A stretch of DNA of 64,000 bases from Gnetum montanum (GCA_015680685.1 MNCI01022611.1:1414903-1478902), one strand, 5' to 3'. Positions 12,291 to 23,625 are shown, numbered from the stretch's first letter. Program-made: numbers and translations. The notes: generated from the letters alone by a model not told the origin.

Positions 12291-13922
12291 TTTTCTTCTC
12301 TTTTAAAACTTAAAAATAATGAAAATATTATTATTACTAAGCCATATAAATGTAATGCTATATTTATTATGAATGAAATTGATTATAAAAGAAATTCCAA
12401 CACATTTATCATGAGGTATTCATGAAAATTTTGTTATAGATCATACTCTTAAATATATTAAGAAAATCAAATATGCTATATTAAATTCAAATTTACATGA
12501 TAATATTAAGAAGTAATTATTGCTTCCTAATTGTGCCATTCCTTGCATTTATGGTGTGCCTAAGATTTATAAAAAGAATACTCCACTTCATCTTATTGTT
12601 GATACTATTTAACTTTTCTACTTATTTGCTTACTAAATACCTAACTACTCACTTAGCCCCCTTTATTGGTAAGACTTCTTCTTTTATGAAAACCTTTAAG
12701 GATTTTGCTAATTTTATAAAGAAAATGATATTTTAATTATTTTTTATATTTTTTCTTTATATACTATGATTCTGTAAGATAGAGTAATGGATATGATTTA
12801 TAAGATGGATTTAGATAATAATAAATGATCTTTTATTAAGTTCTTTCTAAAAAGTACATGTTTAAATATAAAAATAAGTTTCATGAATAGATAAAAGTAC
12901 TACTATGGATTCTTGTTTGTCTTGTTTGATTGCTAATTTATATATTAAAAAGTTTGAACAACTTGATATTAATTATTTTTTCTCAAAAAACCTAAACATA
13001 GGATTAGATATATGTAAATGATACTAATGTTTGTTGGCCTCATAGTTTAAACCATTTTCATATTTTTATAAAAATCATAATAAAATAGATTTTGAATCCA
13101 ATTTACTATAAAGATAGGGGAAGAAATTCCTTATCTTTTATGTTAACATAGTAAGAAAGAAAAATTTAAACAATAATTTGAATTTTTTTTTCGAAAGTCT
13201 TTAGAAAATATACACACATTTATTAATATTTGGGTGGTTTTTCTAATAATCTCTTTAGTAAAAAACTCTCTACTCTATACTCTTTGATGATTAGAGTTCT
13301 CAACATTTGTACCATAGCTTCTTTCAAAAAAGAGGTTAATGACTTAAACACTATCTTCAAAATTAATTACTTTTGAATAAAAGCCATTCATTATTGATTG
13401 AATAAAATAGATATTCATTTTGATAAAAATTGAATTAGAAAATTTAGATAATAATAATTCATTTTCAAATAAAATACTAATTAACATTTTTTATATTAAA
13501 GGAATTTCAAAGAAATTAGCTAGAGTTTTAAAAATGCATGACATTATAAAAGTCCTTAAATCCTATAATAAAATCTCTACTTATTTTCATAGCTTAATAG
13601 TAAAAATAATATTCTAAATAATTGTGATATTTATAAAATCTCTTACAAAGGAAATGATAACACCTCTAAAAATCAAAAGTGGTTAATAAATAATCGTAAA
13701 TTTCTTTGGGTAATGCACAACTTTGAAGATATAAAAATAAGAGAAGCTGTTGAAATTGTTAATTGAGATCAAGTTTATTTTAACAAAAACTAAGCAATCT
13801 AAAAATATTTTGAAAAATATAATTTGATTTAATCTTTTCTCTCTTGTCAACATTTTTTTTTTTTAAAAAATAGTATATAGTATGTTCTTTGTTTATTTAA
13901 AAGTTCATTATCTTATATATCA
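12290..13922 (+). pseudogene. Penelope-like element: RT and endonuclease-like end
   Basis: Relic of a Penelope-like retroelement. ITKPYKCNAIFIMNEIDY (about 12,337-12,390) matches the KaDKGnaivvM..dY block, and IYGVPKIYKKNTPLHLIVDT (about 12,545-12,605) the diagnostic GlPKIHK..tPLRPIv block. LAPFIGKTSSF and a DF segment follow, then MDSCLSCLIANLYIKKFEQ (about 12,905-12,960) for the mGsplSpliAn...e..E block. The catalytic box reads YVND at 13,011-13,022, the first Asp being lost. IKGISKKLARVLKMHDIIKV (about 13,492) fits the linker before the GIY-YIG endonuclease. KIREAVEIVN and YFNKN (about 13,730-13,790) fit the end of that domain, but its GIY-YIG core is not recognisable. Several stops make it dead. 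Assignment to the class is firm, to a family inferred. Confidence 0.8.
13432..13922 (+). repeat. tandem duplication, left copy (Penelope end)
   Basis: This about 491-bp block starts at AATTAGAAAATTTAGATAAT and covers the linker, the endonuclease-like end and a T-rich 3' tail. It is followed directly by a second diverged copy in the same orientation. Confidence 0.88.
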
Positions 13923-14415
13923 ATTAGAAAATTTAGATAATAATAATTCACTTTTGAATAAAATACTGATTAACATTTCTTATATTAAAGGAATTTCAAA
14001 GGAATTAGCTAGAGTTTTAAAAACACATGACATTATAAAAGTACTTAATTCTTAGAATAAAATCTCTACTTATATTCATAGGTTAATAGTAAAAAGAATA
14101 TTCTAAATAATAGTGATATTTATAAAATATTTTACAAAGGAAATGATAAAACCTCTAAAAGTCAAAAGTGGTTAATAGATAATTGTAAATTTCTTTGGGT
14201 AATGGACAAATTTGAAGATAGAAAAATAAGAGAAGCTCTTGAAATTGTTAATTGAGATCAAGGTTATTTTAACAAAAACTAAGCAAGCTAAAAATATTTT
14301 AAAAAATATAATTTGGTTTAATCTTTTTCCTCTTACTAATTCTTTTTTTTTAAAAAAATAGTATATAGTATGTTCTTTGTTTATTTAAAAGTTCACCACC
14401 TTATATATCAAAAGT
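13923..14415 (+). repeat. tandem duplication, right copy (Penelope end)
   Basis: The right copy repeats the left with roughly one change per 15-20 bases. It again reads ILINISYIKGISKELARVLK and KIREALEIVN. A head-to-tail, 5'-truncated second copy is typical of Penelope-like elements, whose tandem insertions look like LTRs. Confidence 0.88.
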
Positions 14416-14768
14416 TATGATTTCAATTATGATTGAAATATCATTATGATATTATTTTTTACATAAACCTTTTATGTTTTTTTTAACTAATTATTTTAAT
14501 TTACTTTTTATTGGTTTTTTTATTACCATTTTTTATGTCTTAAATTTTCTAAAAATAGTCATTATATATCTTTAAAATATTATTTATTTCTACTTACAAC
14601 TAGTTATTTTTATAGTAGTCATTATATCTTTTAAAATTTTTTCTTATTCCATTTTTCATTTAACCTTTGACTAGTTATTTTTATTACAACTATTATATCT
14701 TTAAAATTATTATTATTTATTTCTTTTATACTGTTGTCTTACAACTAATCATTTTTCCCTAAAACTAA
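14416..14768. other. T-rich stretch, nothing recognised
   Basis: It is very T-rich with imprecise repeats of CTAGTTATTTTTAT-type strings. No gene or element ends were recognised. Confidence 0.35.
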
Positions 14769-14848
14769 CTATTACCTACCACATCTCAACTAACTGTTAA
14801 CTATAATGCTATTACCTATCACATCTCAACTAACTGTTAACTGTAATG
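14769..14848. repeat. 40-bp tandem pair
   Basis: CTATTACCTAYCACATCTCA plus ACTAACTGTTAACTRTAATG occurs twice head to tail with two differences. Confidence 0.92.
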
Positions 14849-15091
14849 CTATTAATTCTTTCTTTAATTCTTAAGGAATCAATTACAACTCATAATGAAA
14901 TTAGCATGGTTTAAAATGTCATAAAGAAAAATTATGAAAGGTATGATTTATGACATCTTATTCTTAGATGTCATGAAAAATGTCAAATACCATTGTATTC
15001 AATATTATGCATATTGAGCATGATATGAAAAATGCAAAAGAAATGAAAAGAACTTGATTAAGAAGAAAATTGGAATTACATGGGTGTATTT

Positions 15092-15226
15092 GGATCATGG
15101 TGTGAAATTCTCTAGGATTGTCTTCCTTGTGCATATATTCCTTGGTTTGATATTCTTTAGGATTGTCTTCCTTATGCATCTATTCCTTGGTTTGATATTC
15201 TTTAGGATTGTCTTCCTTTAACATCT
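15092..15226 (-). repeat. 45-bp tandem repeat, in frame as a 15-residue repeat
   Basis: Two clear 45-bp units start at 15,137 and 15,182 (ATTCCTTGGTTTGATATTCT...), preceded by a more diverged unit. The 45-bp period keeps the minus-strand frame open, giving MHKEDNPKEYQTKEY repeated. The frame (15,179-14,964) is too short to claim a gene. It could be the tail of a gag-like protein. Confidence 0.8.
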
Positions 15227-15337
15227 ACTCAGAGGTAATCCAACACTACTATCATGATTAAGCCTATACTAGTGAGAATGGATGATTAATCCCTTCATGT
15301 ATTATCTCACCCAACTCTAATTACTCATCATTCCTAG

Positions 15338-16320
15338 TGTGACATCCCATTTTCAGATGTCAAGCAAAACATTATATATATGTAACATTCAACATTATCC
15401 GTAATGAATACAAGAAGGAAAATGCAGAAGGAAATTCTAATACACTCCTTCTTAACCTTAGGTTAGAGATCATTACATTGGGTATAAAATCTGTGACAAA
15501 TAATTAGTCATGTTAAGGAAAATGAAAATCGAAATGAGACTACACAACAAAAAGGAAATGGAAAAAAAGTTATGATAAAGAAATAACTAAAAGAAAAAAG
15601 AAATTACAACAACGAAAGAAAACAATACAATTAAGTAATGCATAATTAATATATAAGATGAAACTAAAATAATCTAAGAAGAGATAATAATGTAAATTTG
15701 AAAATCTAAAACTATTATAAATATCCAACATAATCATAAAGGTCCAGCCATATAAAATTCATAAATCAAAACATGAAATATAGAGGAAGAAAGTTTGAAC
15801 ATGTTTGATAAATAGTCTCATACATGAATATTAAATAGTATCTAAAGATGGAAAGATGTAACATAAAATTTCTAAATTAGCAAATCCAACAATATCTCCA
15901 TACTCCACCTTGTCTTGGTGACTTGTAAATAAAAAAGGAGAATTAGTATAAAATTGGGTAAGGAACCTTGACATCTTCTTCAGTTGAGTTGATGAATAGA
16001 TCTCATGATGGCTAGATGAGGCATGCTTGACCTACAAATAATGTTAATGTGCACAAATAATCCATACATTAGAGGCATACAACCACATTGATCTAATACT
16101 AATGTTCAAACACTAATCAAACCCAAATACTACTTCATGCATCAACCCACAAATAAGGAGGTTAGCATGTACTACACATTTTTAAATGTATCAAAGTTGT
16201 TATGTGTAGTTGCTTAATTTCAAAAATTCCAAATTAGAAAACCAAACTATCATGAACATGGATTTATTACTAGTCTTAATAAACAAGAGGTGCCACCTAG
16301 AACTCACCTCAATCATTCCA
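15338..16320 (+). other. possible LTR start; otherwise unassigned
   Basis: TGTGACATCCCATTTTCAG at 15,338 resembles the start of many plant gypsy LTRs (TGTRACAYCCC), like the one at 25,856 on the other strand. No matching end, primer site or second copy was found, so no element is claimed. Confidence 0.25.
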
Positions 16321-16324
16321 AACT

Positions 16325-16820
16325 TATAAGTTTTTAAAGTTTTATGATGTTTAGATTACTAGGTCCAAGATATTTAAAATAATTTGATGACTATTAAGAG
16401 TGAGATAAACATATATTATTTACATAGAATAAATCCATGGTGTTGTACATTTTGAATATTGAATACAAAATAACAAGAAATAGAGAAAAGAAGATAACGA
16501 AGTAACTTTGTTATAGTATATTGTGCTATGTTTTATGTTACACATTATTATTATTTTACTTACTTATTGGTCCAAGTTCAATACTCATATACTTATAATG
16601 GAATAGTCATGTACAAGAAATGAATACACATAATAATTAATTATTATTAGTTAATATAATTAACTAAATATAACTAAATTGAAACATATTATAAAACACC
16701 ATAGATAGTTTTGTACATCGTGATGATATATATCAAAGTTCATAATGTAACTACATATAGAAATAAACGAGCATTTTAAGCTTGCTAGAATACATTAATT
16801 CTTTCACATCACCCCTAAAG
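16325..16820. repeat. dispersed direct repeat, left copy
   Basis: Starting near AAAGTTTTATGATGTTTAGA, this about 490-bp segment is similar along its length to 23,165-23,625 in the same orientation. They flank the interrupted accessory ORF and element C, so they may be parts of the LTRs of one host element. Neither LTR ends nor a primer site could be placed. Confidence 0.75.
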
Positions 16821-17394
16821 TTTAATATGAAGTGAATAATAATGTTGCTTTAATATCTATAATTAAATCCATAACTATAAATTAATGAAGTGTAAAAGAT
16901 CACTACATCATAACTAGTGTACAAAAATTAGAAATCCACAAATGCACCTAACAATATGGAGTAATGCTATTGAGTGGAATTCCATGATAAAAATGCATTT
17001 CAAAAGGGAGTACTATGAGGCTTGATAATTACCAAAATAATTTCTAACTAGTAAAGTATATACAAAGTAACAAAAAGTAATGGTGAATCATGTTCCTTTG
17101 CCAAATGAATGTCATAACTCATTTTGGTCATTATTAAATAGTTCCTAAAATGCAATGAAAGATGAATAAAGATATTAGGGATAAATATCTTCTTTAGAAC
17201 ATATTGCAACATAATTAAGTTATAAGCTATATAAAAGAAACATATGCTATCATGGAAAATTAAAATGAATTAAATCTAGGGTCAAATAAGAGGGGTTATA
17301 AATTGAATCAAATAATAGAGTTCATCAAACAATGAAAGATTCTATATTTGCACTCATTAAATTATAAAAATATTGGCTAATAACTCCTATGTTT
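16821..17394. other. unassigned AT-rich stretch
   Basis: It lies between the direct repeat and the end of the minus-strand coiled-coil ORF. No motif was recognised. Confidence 0.3.
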
Positions 17395-18866
17395 TACAAG
17401 CTAAATCCTTTTCCATGGATTCTTTTGAAACTATAGGAGCACTTGGAGATGGTGGTGGAATATGTTGAGGTTTCTATTTTACTTTTGATTTAGCAAACTT
17501 CTAAAAATTTTCTTAAACCTCATTGAAAATCATTGAGAGTGATGATGGAATCATAGTGGAGCTAGAATAAAGTTCCTAATCCTTTCTAGAAGCAAATATG
17601 AACCTATCAATAACAATTTATTCTTGTAAGTCACTCATTGTGGCTTGTAGCTTCTTCCTCTCCATGTTGAAGGGCTTTATCAAGTCATTCCTTTGTAATG
17701 TAAGATCCTTTGTATGGTTTTGAAGGTTATCAATTTCCTCTTGGAGTTCAAATATTTTTTTTTTTACATTATTAGCTTATCATTTTCTAACTCCATGTTT
17801 TGCATCATCAACTCCTCTAATCTTACTACAAGGTCTACTTCTATATTTGAATCCATGGTATCTCTTGTGTGTTTTAGTACAACTAATTCTTGTGATTGCT
17901 TCTTTGTTAACTTTAGTATACTTTCAACCTCTTCATTGAATTTAGAAAATTATTTAACATATCTTTCCTTTGATTTATAGGTAGCTTTAATATATTTATT
18001 TAGTACCTCATTCTATGCCAAAACACCTTTGAACACCATCTTGTTATTTCTTAGCATTTCACTATAGGCTTTAGCTTTCAAGTACCCATCTTGGTGTAAT
18101 TCATATACATTAAATCATATAACAAGTTGTTACTCATTGAAATGACACTTATCTTTAAAAGAAAGCCAAGGTATTTATTAACCATGTCCCTAATAATAGC
18201 TATAAAGTCATCTACATTGTGATTTCCAAAATATTTTCAAATTTCTTTATTAAATGTACCTCTAGGGGACTCTTCTCTATAGGTGCCTTAAAAAAGTTGA
18301 TGGCGGATTCAATTCTTGAAGTTACAACATTGTAACAACATACACACTGTGGATGACATCATGTAGTTAGACTCAACTCTATTCCACATATTGAACTAAA
18401 CATCTTAAGATTGCTTTATGTTTAAAACCTCTTCTACAATTTGGAAAACCATCAAGTCTTATTAGATTGATAGATGAACTAGCTATTGTTGTAGGTCCTA
18501 ACATAATTATCCATCACTATATCAATTCTAAGCATGTAGAACTTAACACATGGTGTTATTACTAGCTTCTTTAGCTCACCATTGTGACCAACTTTCATTA
18601 ACTCATGAACAATATCAAATCATAATAACAATACTACAAACTATTCCATGAAATCAAATATATGATATATTTATCCTTTGATAGTAGTAGGTTGAAATTT
18701 ATGATATTTTTTGATATTACTTCATAGTAGATGACCATTAGAGTGTGTAATTCATTTTCTTAGTACTAGCTTTTGATCTTCGACCCTCACTATGTGGATT
18801 ACCATGGTGCTGGTGGTGATGGTGATGTTGATTTTATCTTAGTACATTTTAATGATGTTGACAATG
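17395..18866 (-). pseudogene. retroelement accessory ORF, coiled coil (interrupted)
   Basis: Minus-strand reading gives a long low-complexity helical protein with stops. Visible stretches include YELHQDGYLKAKAYSEMLRN, FSKFNEEVESILKLTKKQSQ and LVVRLEELMMQNMELEND (about 18,110-17,770), a heptad-like pattern. It ends in a Pro/Ser-rich tail (HIPPPSPSAPIVSKESMEKD, stop near 17,395). No catalytic motif is seen. The layout resembles the second ORF of element A (coiled coil, then a Pro-containing tail), so it is read as an extra ORF of a gypsy-type element. Its N-terminal part appears to continue beyond element C at 22,627 on the right. Function unknown. Confidence 0.5.
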
Positions 18867-18871
18867 GAATG
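18867..18871. repeat. target-site duplication of element C, left
   Basis: GAATG before the left LTR matches GGATG (22,622-22,626) after the right LTR, with one change. Confidence 0.65.
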
Positions 18872-19777
18872 TGATGAGAACATCCCCTAGCCCTTATGTA
18901 ATCCTCAATGTATCTTAGATATGTGTGTGTCTTGTTAGTGTGTGACTTCTTACATTGACCTTTTGATGATGATTCTAGGATGTTTTGGACTCATTTTGAT
19001 GATTTTAGGAGGTTCAGGGGTCTATGGAGACTTATTTGGAGGCATCCAAGGGTTCCACATATCAAAATAAGCATCTTTATTTTTGTCCCTAGCAGGAAAG
19101 ATGTCTCCCTAGTATGCAAGATGTGTCTCTAGTAGGCAAGACATCTTCTCCATGATGTCTTCCCCAATTCCAATACATCTCCTCTGACATCTTGGTACTT
19201 AGGAAAGATATCTACTTTTTATTCAAGATGTCTTGTATAGATTTTAAGAGACATCAAATTGAATGGTAAATTAGAGAGAAGATGAAAGGTCACATCAAGA
19301 AGCTATACAAAGGCATCAAAGGTCTAAGGCTAATCAGACTAATTTAAGAAAATAGGTTAGTCACAAGGAGAAGGCTAGTTCAATAGAGAAAGCTAGTCTT
19401 TTGTGATCTTGTTTAAGGAGAGAGCTTGTGCAATAGAAATTTCAAAGCTTATGCAAGATAATTTTGATTGAGAGGAAAGGAAGAGCACTTGAGAGAGATT
19501 GAGAGAATCTCTTATAATTATCTTTTCTTGAGCTTTAGCTCTATTGTGAGCAATTGATAATTGAGAGGAGACATGTGTGGCCTCTACGATCCTTAGAAGT
19601 GTTGTGAGTTAAGTTTGGCTCCTTATCTTTAATATAATTCTTTACATTTTGAAATTTTTCTTATGAAAATAATAATTTTCTCCAATTCATTATCTTGTTC
19701 TTCCTTCTAAGTCGAAATTGCTTAAGAAGCTTATGGAATGGGTCATTTTGGGGTTTATTGAGGAAGGCTTTGCATCA
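18872..19777 (+). repeat. element C 5' LTR
   Basis: It begins TGATGAGAACATCCCC and ends TTTGCATCA. U3 has the AGATGTCT array at 19,098. The TATA equivalent reads CTATACAAAGGC (about 19,304), mutated relative to the right LTR. Confidence 0.85.
19098..19262. repeat. 20-bp phased AGATGTCT array (copy 2, LTR C)
   Basis: AAGATGTCT-type cores begin at 19,098, 19,118 and 19,138, exactly 20 bp apart; the third is in the inverted form AAGACATCTT. More cores follow at irregular spacing (ATGATGTCT 19,152; GACATCTT about 19,188; AAGATGTCTT about 19,225). It lies in U3 upstream of the TATA position. A more decayed copy is in the right LTR (about 21,975-22,095). Confidence 0.8.
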
Positions 19778-19780
19778 TAT

Positions 19781-19797
19781 TGGTATGAGAGCACTTG
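19781..19797 (+). other. primer-binding site of element C
   Basis: TGGTATGAGAGCACTTG, three bases after the LTR, matches the initiator-Met tRNA primer site TGGTATCAGAGC except for one base. Confidence 0.8.
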
Positions 19798-20121
19798 TTT
19801 TTGAGATTTTCACACTTGAATTATTAATATTCTTTAAGATTTTGAAGAAAATTTAAATAATTATGAAGCTTTATAGAAAATTAAGGTTTGGAGAACCTAA
19901 GATTTTTAATAATTGCTTTGATATTATAAGATCAAGTTTCTTTTGTGATTATTGAACACTAATTTATTTGAAAGGCTAGGATTTGAAGTGAATTGCTTCA
20001 AATTTACAATTTTATGTTGAAGGTTAATGTTTTCTTTGAATGAAAGAAATATTGTTATGGATATTTTAATGTTTGCTTTTGGATATCATTTTGGTTAATT
20101 TAAGTTTTACCTTCAGACTTA

Positions 20122-21705
20122 TGAAAGATATGGCCTTAAGAAGAGGACAAATCAAGAGCTTGAATAAGAGATTCAAGAGCTCAAAGCTTTCTTTAAAGAA
20201 TTTTTTGCATAAATGTAAGAAGTTCTTCTTAAATTTAAGGTCTTCAAGTACCAATATTTTGAAGAAAATTCAAGAAGAAGAGATATTGAGAAATTCAAGA
20301 CTAACTTGGGAAATATTTTGAGGAGAATTAAGAGGATACCTTCTAGTAATCAAGGAATAGAGAAAGATGTAAGATTTGGTAAAGTAGAGAAAAATCAGAA
20401 AGAAGTTCTTAAGAATCTCTTATTGAGAAAAGGAGTTCTCAATACTCAAAGGTTTCAAGTGGGGAAACCAAGAGCTTCATCAAAGGAACCACGAGATCTT
20501 CAAATTTTGAGATGGTGTATGCTACTAATCAAGGATAGTTCCTACCACATAAGTCATGGAAGGTGAATAATTAAAGCAAAAGGAGTGGTAAAGATCAAGG
20601 AACTTCTTCAAGGAAGATCAAAGGTAGCACTAGAAGGTATGATACTCATTCTTTTTACAATTGTTCTATATCTTGTGACAAGGGAAAGGAGATTCTAAGC
20701 TAAGTTGAGGCTACCTCTTGGGATAGAGACAATTTTTCTAGTGAAGGTATGTAGAATAATGACTTCTTTGATGATTTTTTTGATGAATCTGATGTTAAAA
20801 CAATGGAGGAGATTTTATTCTTTGAGTTGGAACCACCAAAATGAAATGGAGAGCTTGTTGATGATTTCTTTAAAGAGGAGAAGCCATTGGAATTGGGAAC
20901 TCCTAGTTGGGATGTTAAATCTTCAAGCTTTTATGAGATTGAATAGCCATATGTTAAACATCAAGTTAAACCAAACATGGATGGGAGGAGCCATGAAGAG
21001 GTAAGTGATTCCAAGCTTTAGCTTGTTGATGGTGGTAATATCTCTCACGTTGAAGCTAGTGTGATGGATACTAATATTTCACTTTAGCTTGATAGTGGTT
21101 TGTTCAATGGTAATGATGAGCATCATGATCATTATGGTGATTGTGATGAGCATGAGAGTCATGCTATGAATTTTTATGCCATTGTTAGTAAGAGGAGGAC
21201 TAATAATGATAATTTTTTTGATGATGATGACTATTGGAATAGTCATTATGAGAAGATCATTATTGATGTTGGTGAGAACATTGATAGTGATGAATTTGAT
21301 TGTCTTGGCTATGAAATGGATGAGTAGCACGAAAGCAATCCAAGTTGTTATGATACTAATACTGAAAGAAAGCTAAGTTGAAGTCTTCCAAACACCAATG
21401 AGAAAAAGGTGAAGAAGAGAAAAAACAAGAAAAGCAAGGATGTTGCTTTTTCTTATTATTCATTTTTTGTAGGTTTGAGTCATCATGGGGATGCAAGGAA
21501 AGCATTTCACAGAGATGCTTAGATGAAGAAAGCATGGTGGGGCATGAGGATAAGCCTCCATGAGCAAGAGTAGCTCAGAACTAAAACCTCAAATGGTATT
21601 CATTCTCATGATGCTTTTGATGCATTGAGTTTTGATTGTTATGCTAAGTGTGATGGCCTTGAGTCATGGGGGTATGATGTCTTCCAGCTTGTGAAAGGTC
21701 ATTAA
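20122..21705 (+). pseudogene. element C gag-like ORF, acidic with basic C-terminal patch
   Basis: One long protein can be followed despite stops and a frameshift near 20,460. The first part (about 20,122-20,460) is helical (QELE-EIQELKAFFKEFF), probably a coiled coil. The second part (one frame, 20,461-21,705) begins GTTRSSNFEMVYATNQG and contains a Cys-bearing CSISCDKGKE. It becomes strongly Asp/Glu/His-rich (NNDFFDDFFDESDVK; GNDEHHDHYGDCDEHESH). A basic KKVKKRKNKKSK patch near 21,398-21,440, a possible nuclear signal, and WWGMRISLHEQE follow. Many in-frame stops lie where Gln would suit. No protease or polymerase motif is present. The gag role is inferred from position only. Confidence 0.6.
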
Positions 21706-21717
21706 GCATGACATTTT

Positions 21718-21731
21718 AAGGGTGGAAGAGA
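21718..21731 (+). other. polypurine tract of element C
   Basis: AAGGGTGGAAGAGA directly precedes the right LTR, where plus-strand priming would occur. Confidence 0.75.
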
Positions 21732-22621
21732 TAATAAGGTCATCACGCAACCCTTGTGTAATCCTCAATGTATCTTATATGTAGATGTGTTCTATTAGTG
21801 TATGTCCTCTTATGTTGATCTTTTGATGATGCTTCTAGTGTGTTTTGGCATCTTTGGAGGTGCTTTGGGGTCATTTTGATGAGTTTAGAGAATTCAAGGA
21901 TCTATGGAAACTTGTTTGGAGGCTTCTAGAGATTCTAGACCTTAAAACAAGCATCTTTATTTTTGGTCCTATTAGGAGTGATTTCTTCCAAGAAAGAAAT
22001 ATTTCTCCTATATGATGTCTCCCAAAATTCCAAGATGTCTACATCTCTACACTCGTAAAAGACATCTCCTATGTCTTCAAGATGTCTTGTATAGATTTTA
22101 ATGGACATCAAATTGAATGGTAAATTGGAGTAAAGATGAAAGCTCACACTAGGTAGCTATAAAAAGGCATCAATGTCCTAAGGATAATCAAGCTAATCAA
22201 AGGAAGAAAATTAGTCTCAAGGAGAAGGTTAGTCTAAGAGAAAAGGATGGTCTTTTGTGATCTTGTGCAAGAAGAGAGCTAGTACAAGAGGAACTTCAGA
22301 GCTTATGCAAGAAGAGTTTGAGTGAGAGGCAAGGGAGAGAACTTGAGAGAATATTTTATAAGTATCTTCTCTTGAGATTTAGATCCATTGTGAGCAATTG
22401 AGGATTAAGAGGTGACATGTGTGGCTACTAAGATCATTGGAAGAGCTGTGAGTTAAGCTTGGATTTTCATCCTTGATGTTATTCTCTACATTTTGAGAGT
22501 TTTCTTATAAAAATGGGAATATTCTCTAATTCATTGCCTTATTCTTACTTCTAAGTTGAAATTTCTTAGGAAGCTTGTGGAATGGATCCTTTTAGGGTCT
22601 ATTGAGGTAGGCTTCACATTA
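21732..22621 (+). repeat. element C 3' LTR
   Basis: Aligns with the left LTR along its length. It starts TAATAAGGTCATC (left: TGATGAGAACATC) and ends CACATTA (left: GCATCA). The LTR termini have decayed from TG...CA. Confidence 0.82.
22157..22167 (+). promoter_or_regulatory. TATA box of LTR C
   Basis: CTATAAAAAGG downstream of the AGATGTCT array; the left LTR has CTATACAAAGG at the same place. Confidence 0.7.
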
Positions 22622-22626
22622 GGATG

Positions 22627-23160
22627 TGCTTCCTATTTAAAGATCTTGGTCCATATTCTTAGCATCTACCACCATAGGTCATTTCATCAAATAGTTATCT
22701 TAAAATAAAAAAAACTATGACTTTTTGAATTTTACATTTTAATGACAAAAACCATTACATGCTTTTATTTCAGATCATTGCACATAGTTCTATTATCCTA
22801 AAATTAATTTAGACCACTAGAGAAAAATCAATCTAACTTTTAAAATAACAAAATTATGAAACATTAAATTATTTTCATATTTTACCAAGAACCATAATAT
22901 TATGATTATAAATTTAAGAAATAATACTTACAGGCTAAGAGGAACAAGAAATTCAAGCTAGAATGCAAGATTTTAAGTAATAATGATCACTACTAAACTA
23001 TGCTCTCTCTTTGTAGCTTTTGTGATAGACTTGAAATTTGAAAAATAAAATTATATGATTAATTTTTATACCTAATGGTATGTTAAATGCGCCTAACTAC
23101 TAACACATCATGAGCACTTCACAATGGTAATATAAAAATTATAAAATACCTACATCAATA
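22627..23160 (-). other. continuation of the host interrupted by element C
   Basis: Directly after the target duplication the minus strand reads toward the interrupted accessory ORF; its N-terminal part may lie here, but a start is not certain. The rest is unassigned. Confidence 0.3.
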
Positions 23161-23164
23161 TCAT

Positions 23165-23625
23165 GCTAAAGTTTTGTGATGTTTAGATCACTAGGTCCAA
23201 GACATTAAAAAAATTTGATGACTATTAAGAACAAGACAAACATAAACTAAATCCTTAGTGTTATATATGTTGAATACAGGAATGAAAACCAACAAAAAAT
23301 AGAGAAAAGTAAGATAACCAAGTAACTCTATTTTAGTATGTTGTGTTTTTTTATATTGCACATTATTGTTATTCTACTTAGTTATTGAATCAAGATCAAC
23401 ACTTATATAGTCATAATAGAATAGTCATGTCCAAGAAGCAAATAGACATAATGATGTGTTATTATTAGTTAATATACTTAATTAAGCATAATTAAATTGA
23501 AAAATATTATAAAGCACTATAGATGATTTTGTACACCATGATGGTTTATACCAAAGTTATTGGTGTAATTGCATATAAGCTTAAACTAGCATGTTAAACT
23601 TGCTAGAACACATCAAATCTTTAAT
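23165..23625. repeat. dispersed direct repeat, right copy
   Basis: Similar throughout to 16,325-16,820 in the same orientation, with small indels. The distance shrinks to about 3 kb if element C is removed, as expected if element C entered between the two copies. Confidence 0.75.

Larger units (their letters stand above)
18872..22621 (+). mobile_element. element C: non-autonomous LTR retrotransposon
   Basis: About 3.75 kb. Two diverged direct LTRs (18,872-19,777 and 21,732-22,621) flank a 1.95-kb interior. There is an initiator-Met-type primer site just inside the left LTR and a polypurine tract just before the right one. The interior holds one decayed gag-like ORF and no protease, reverse transcriptase or integrase, so it must have relied on another element's proteins. 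It is inserted in the minus-strand accessory ORF. The LTRs differ considerably, so the insertion is old. Confidence 0.85.

Noticed and set aside
15338-16320. Complete gypsy LTR beginning with TGTGACATCCC
   Set aside because: Only the start resembles an LTR; no end, primer site or partner was found.
21079-21330. Minus-strand 83-codon frame in element C
   Set aside because: Opposite the Asp-rich coding stretch; Ile-rich antisense translation of GAT/AAT codons.
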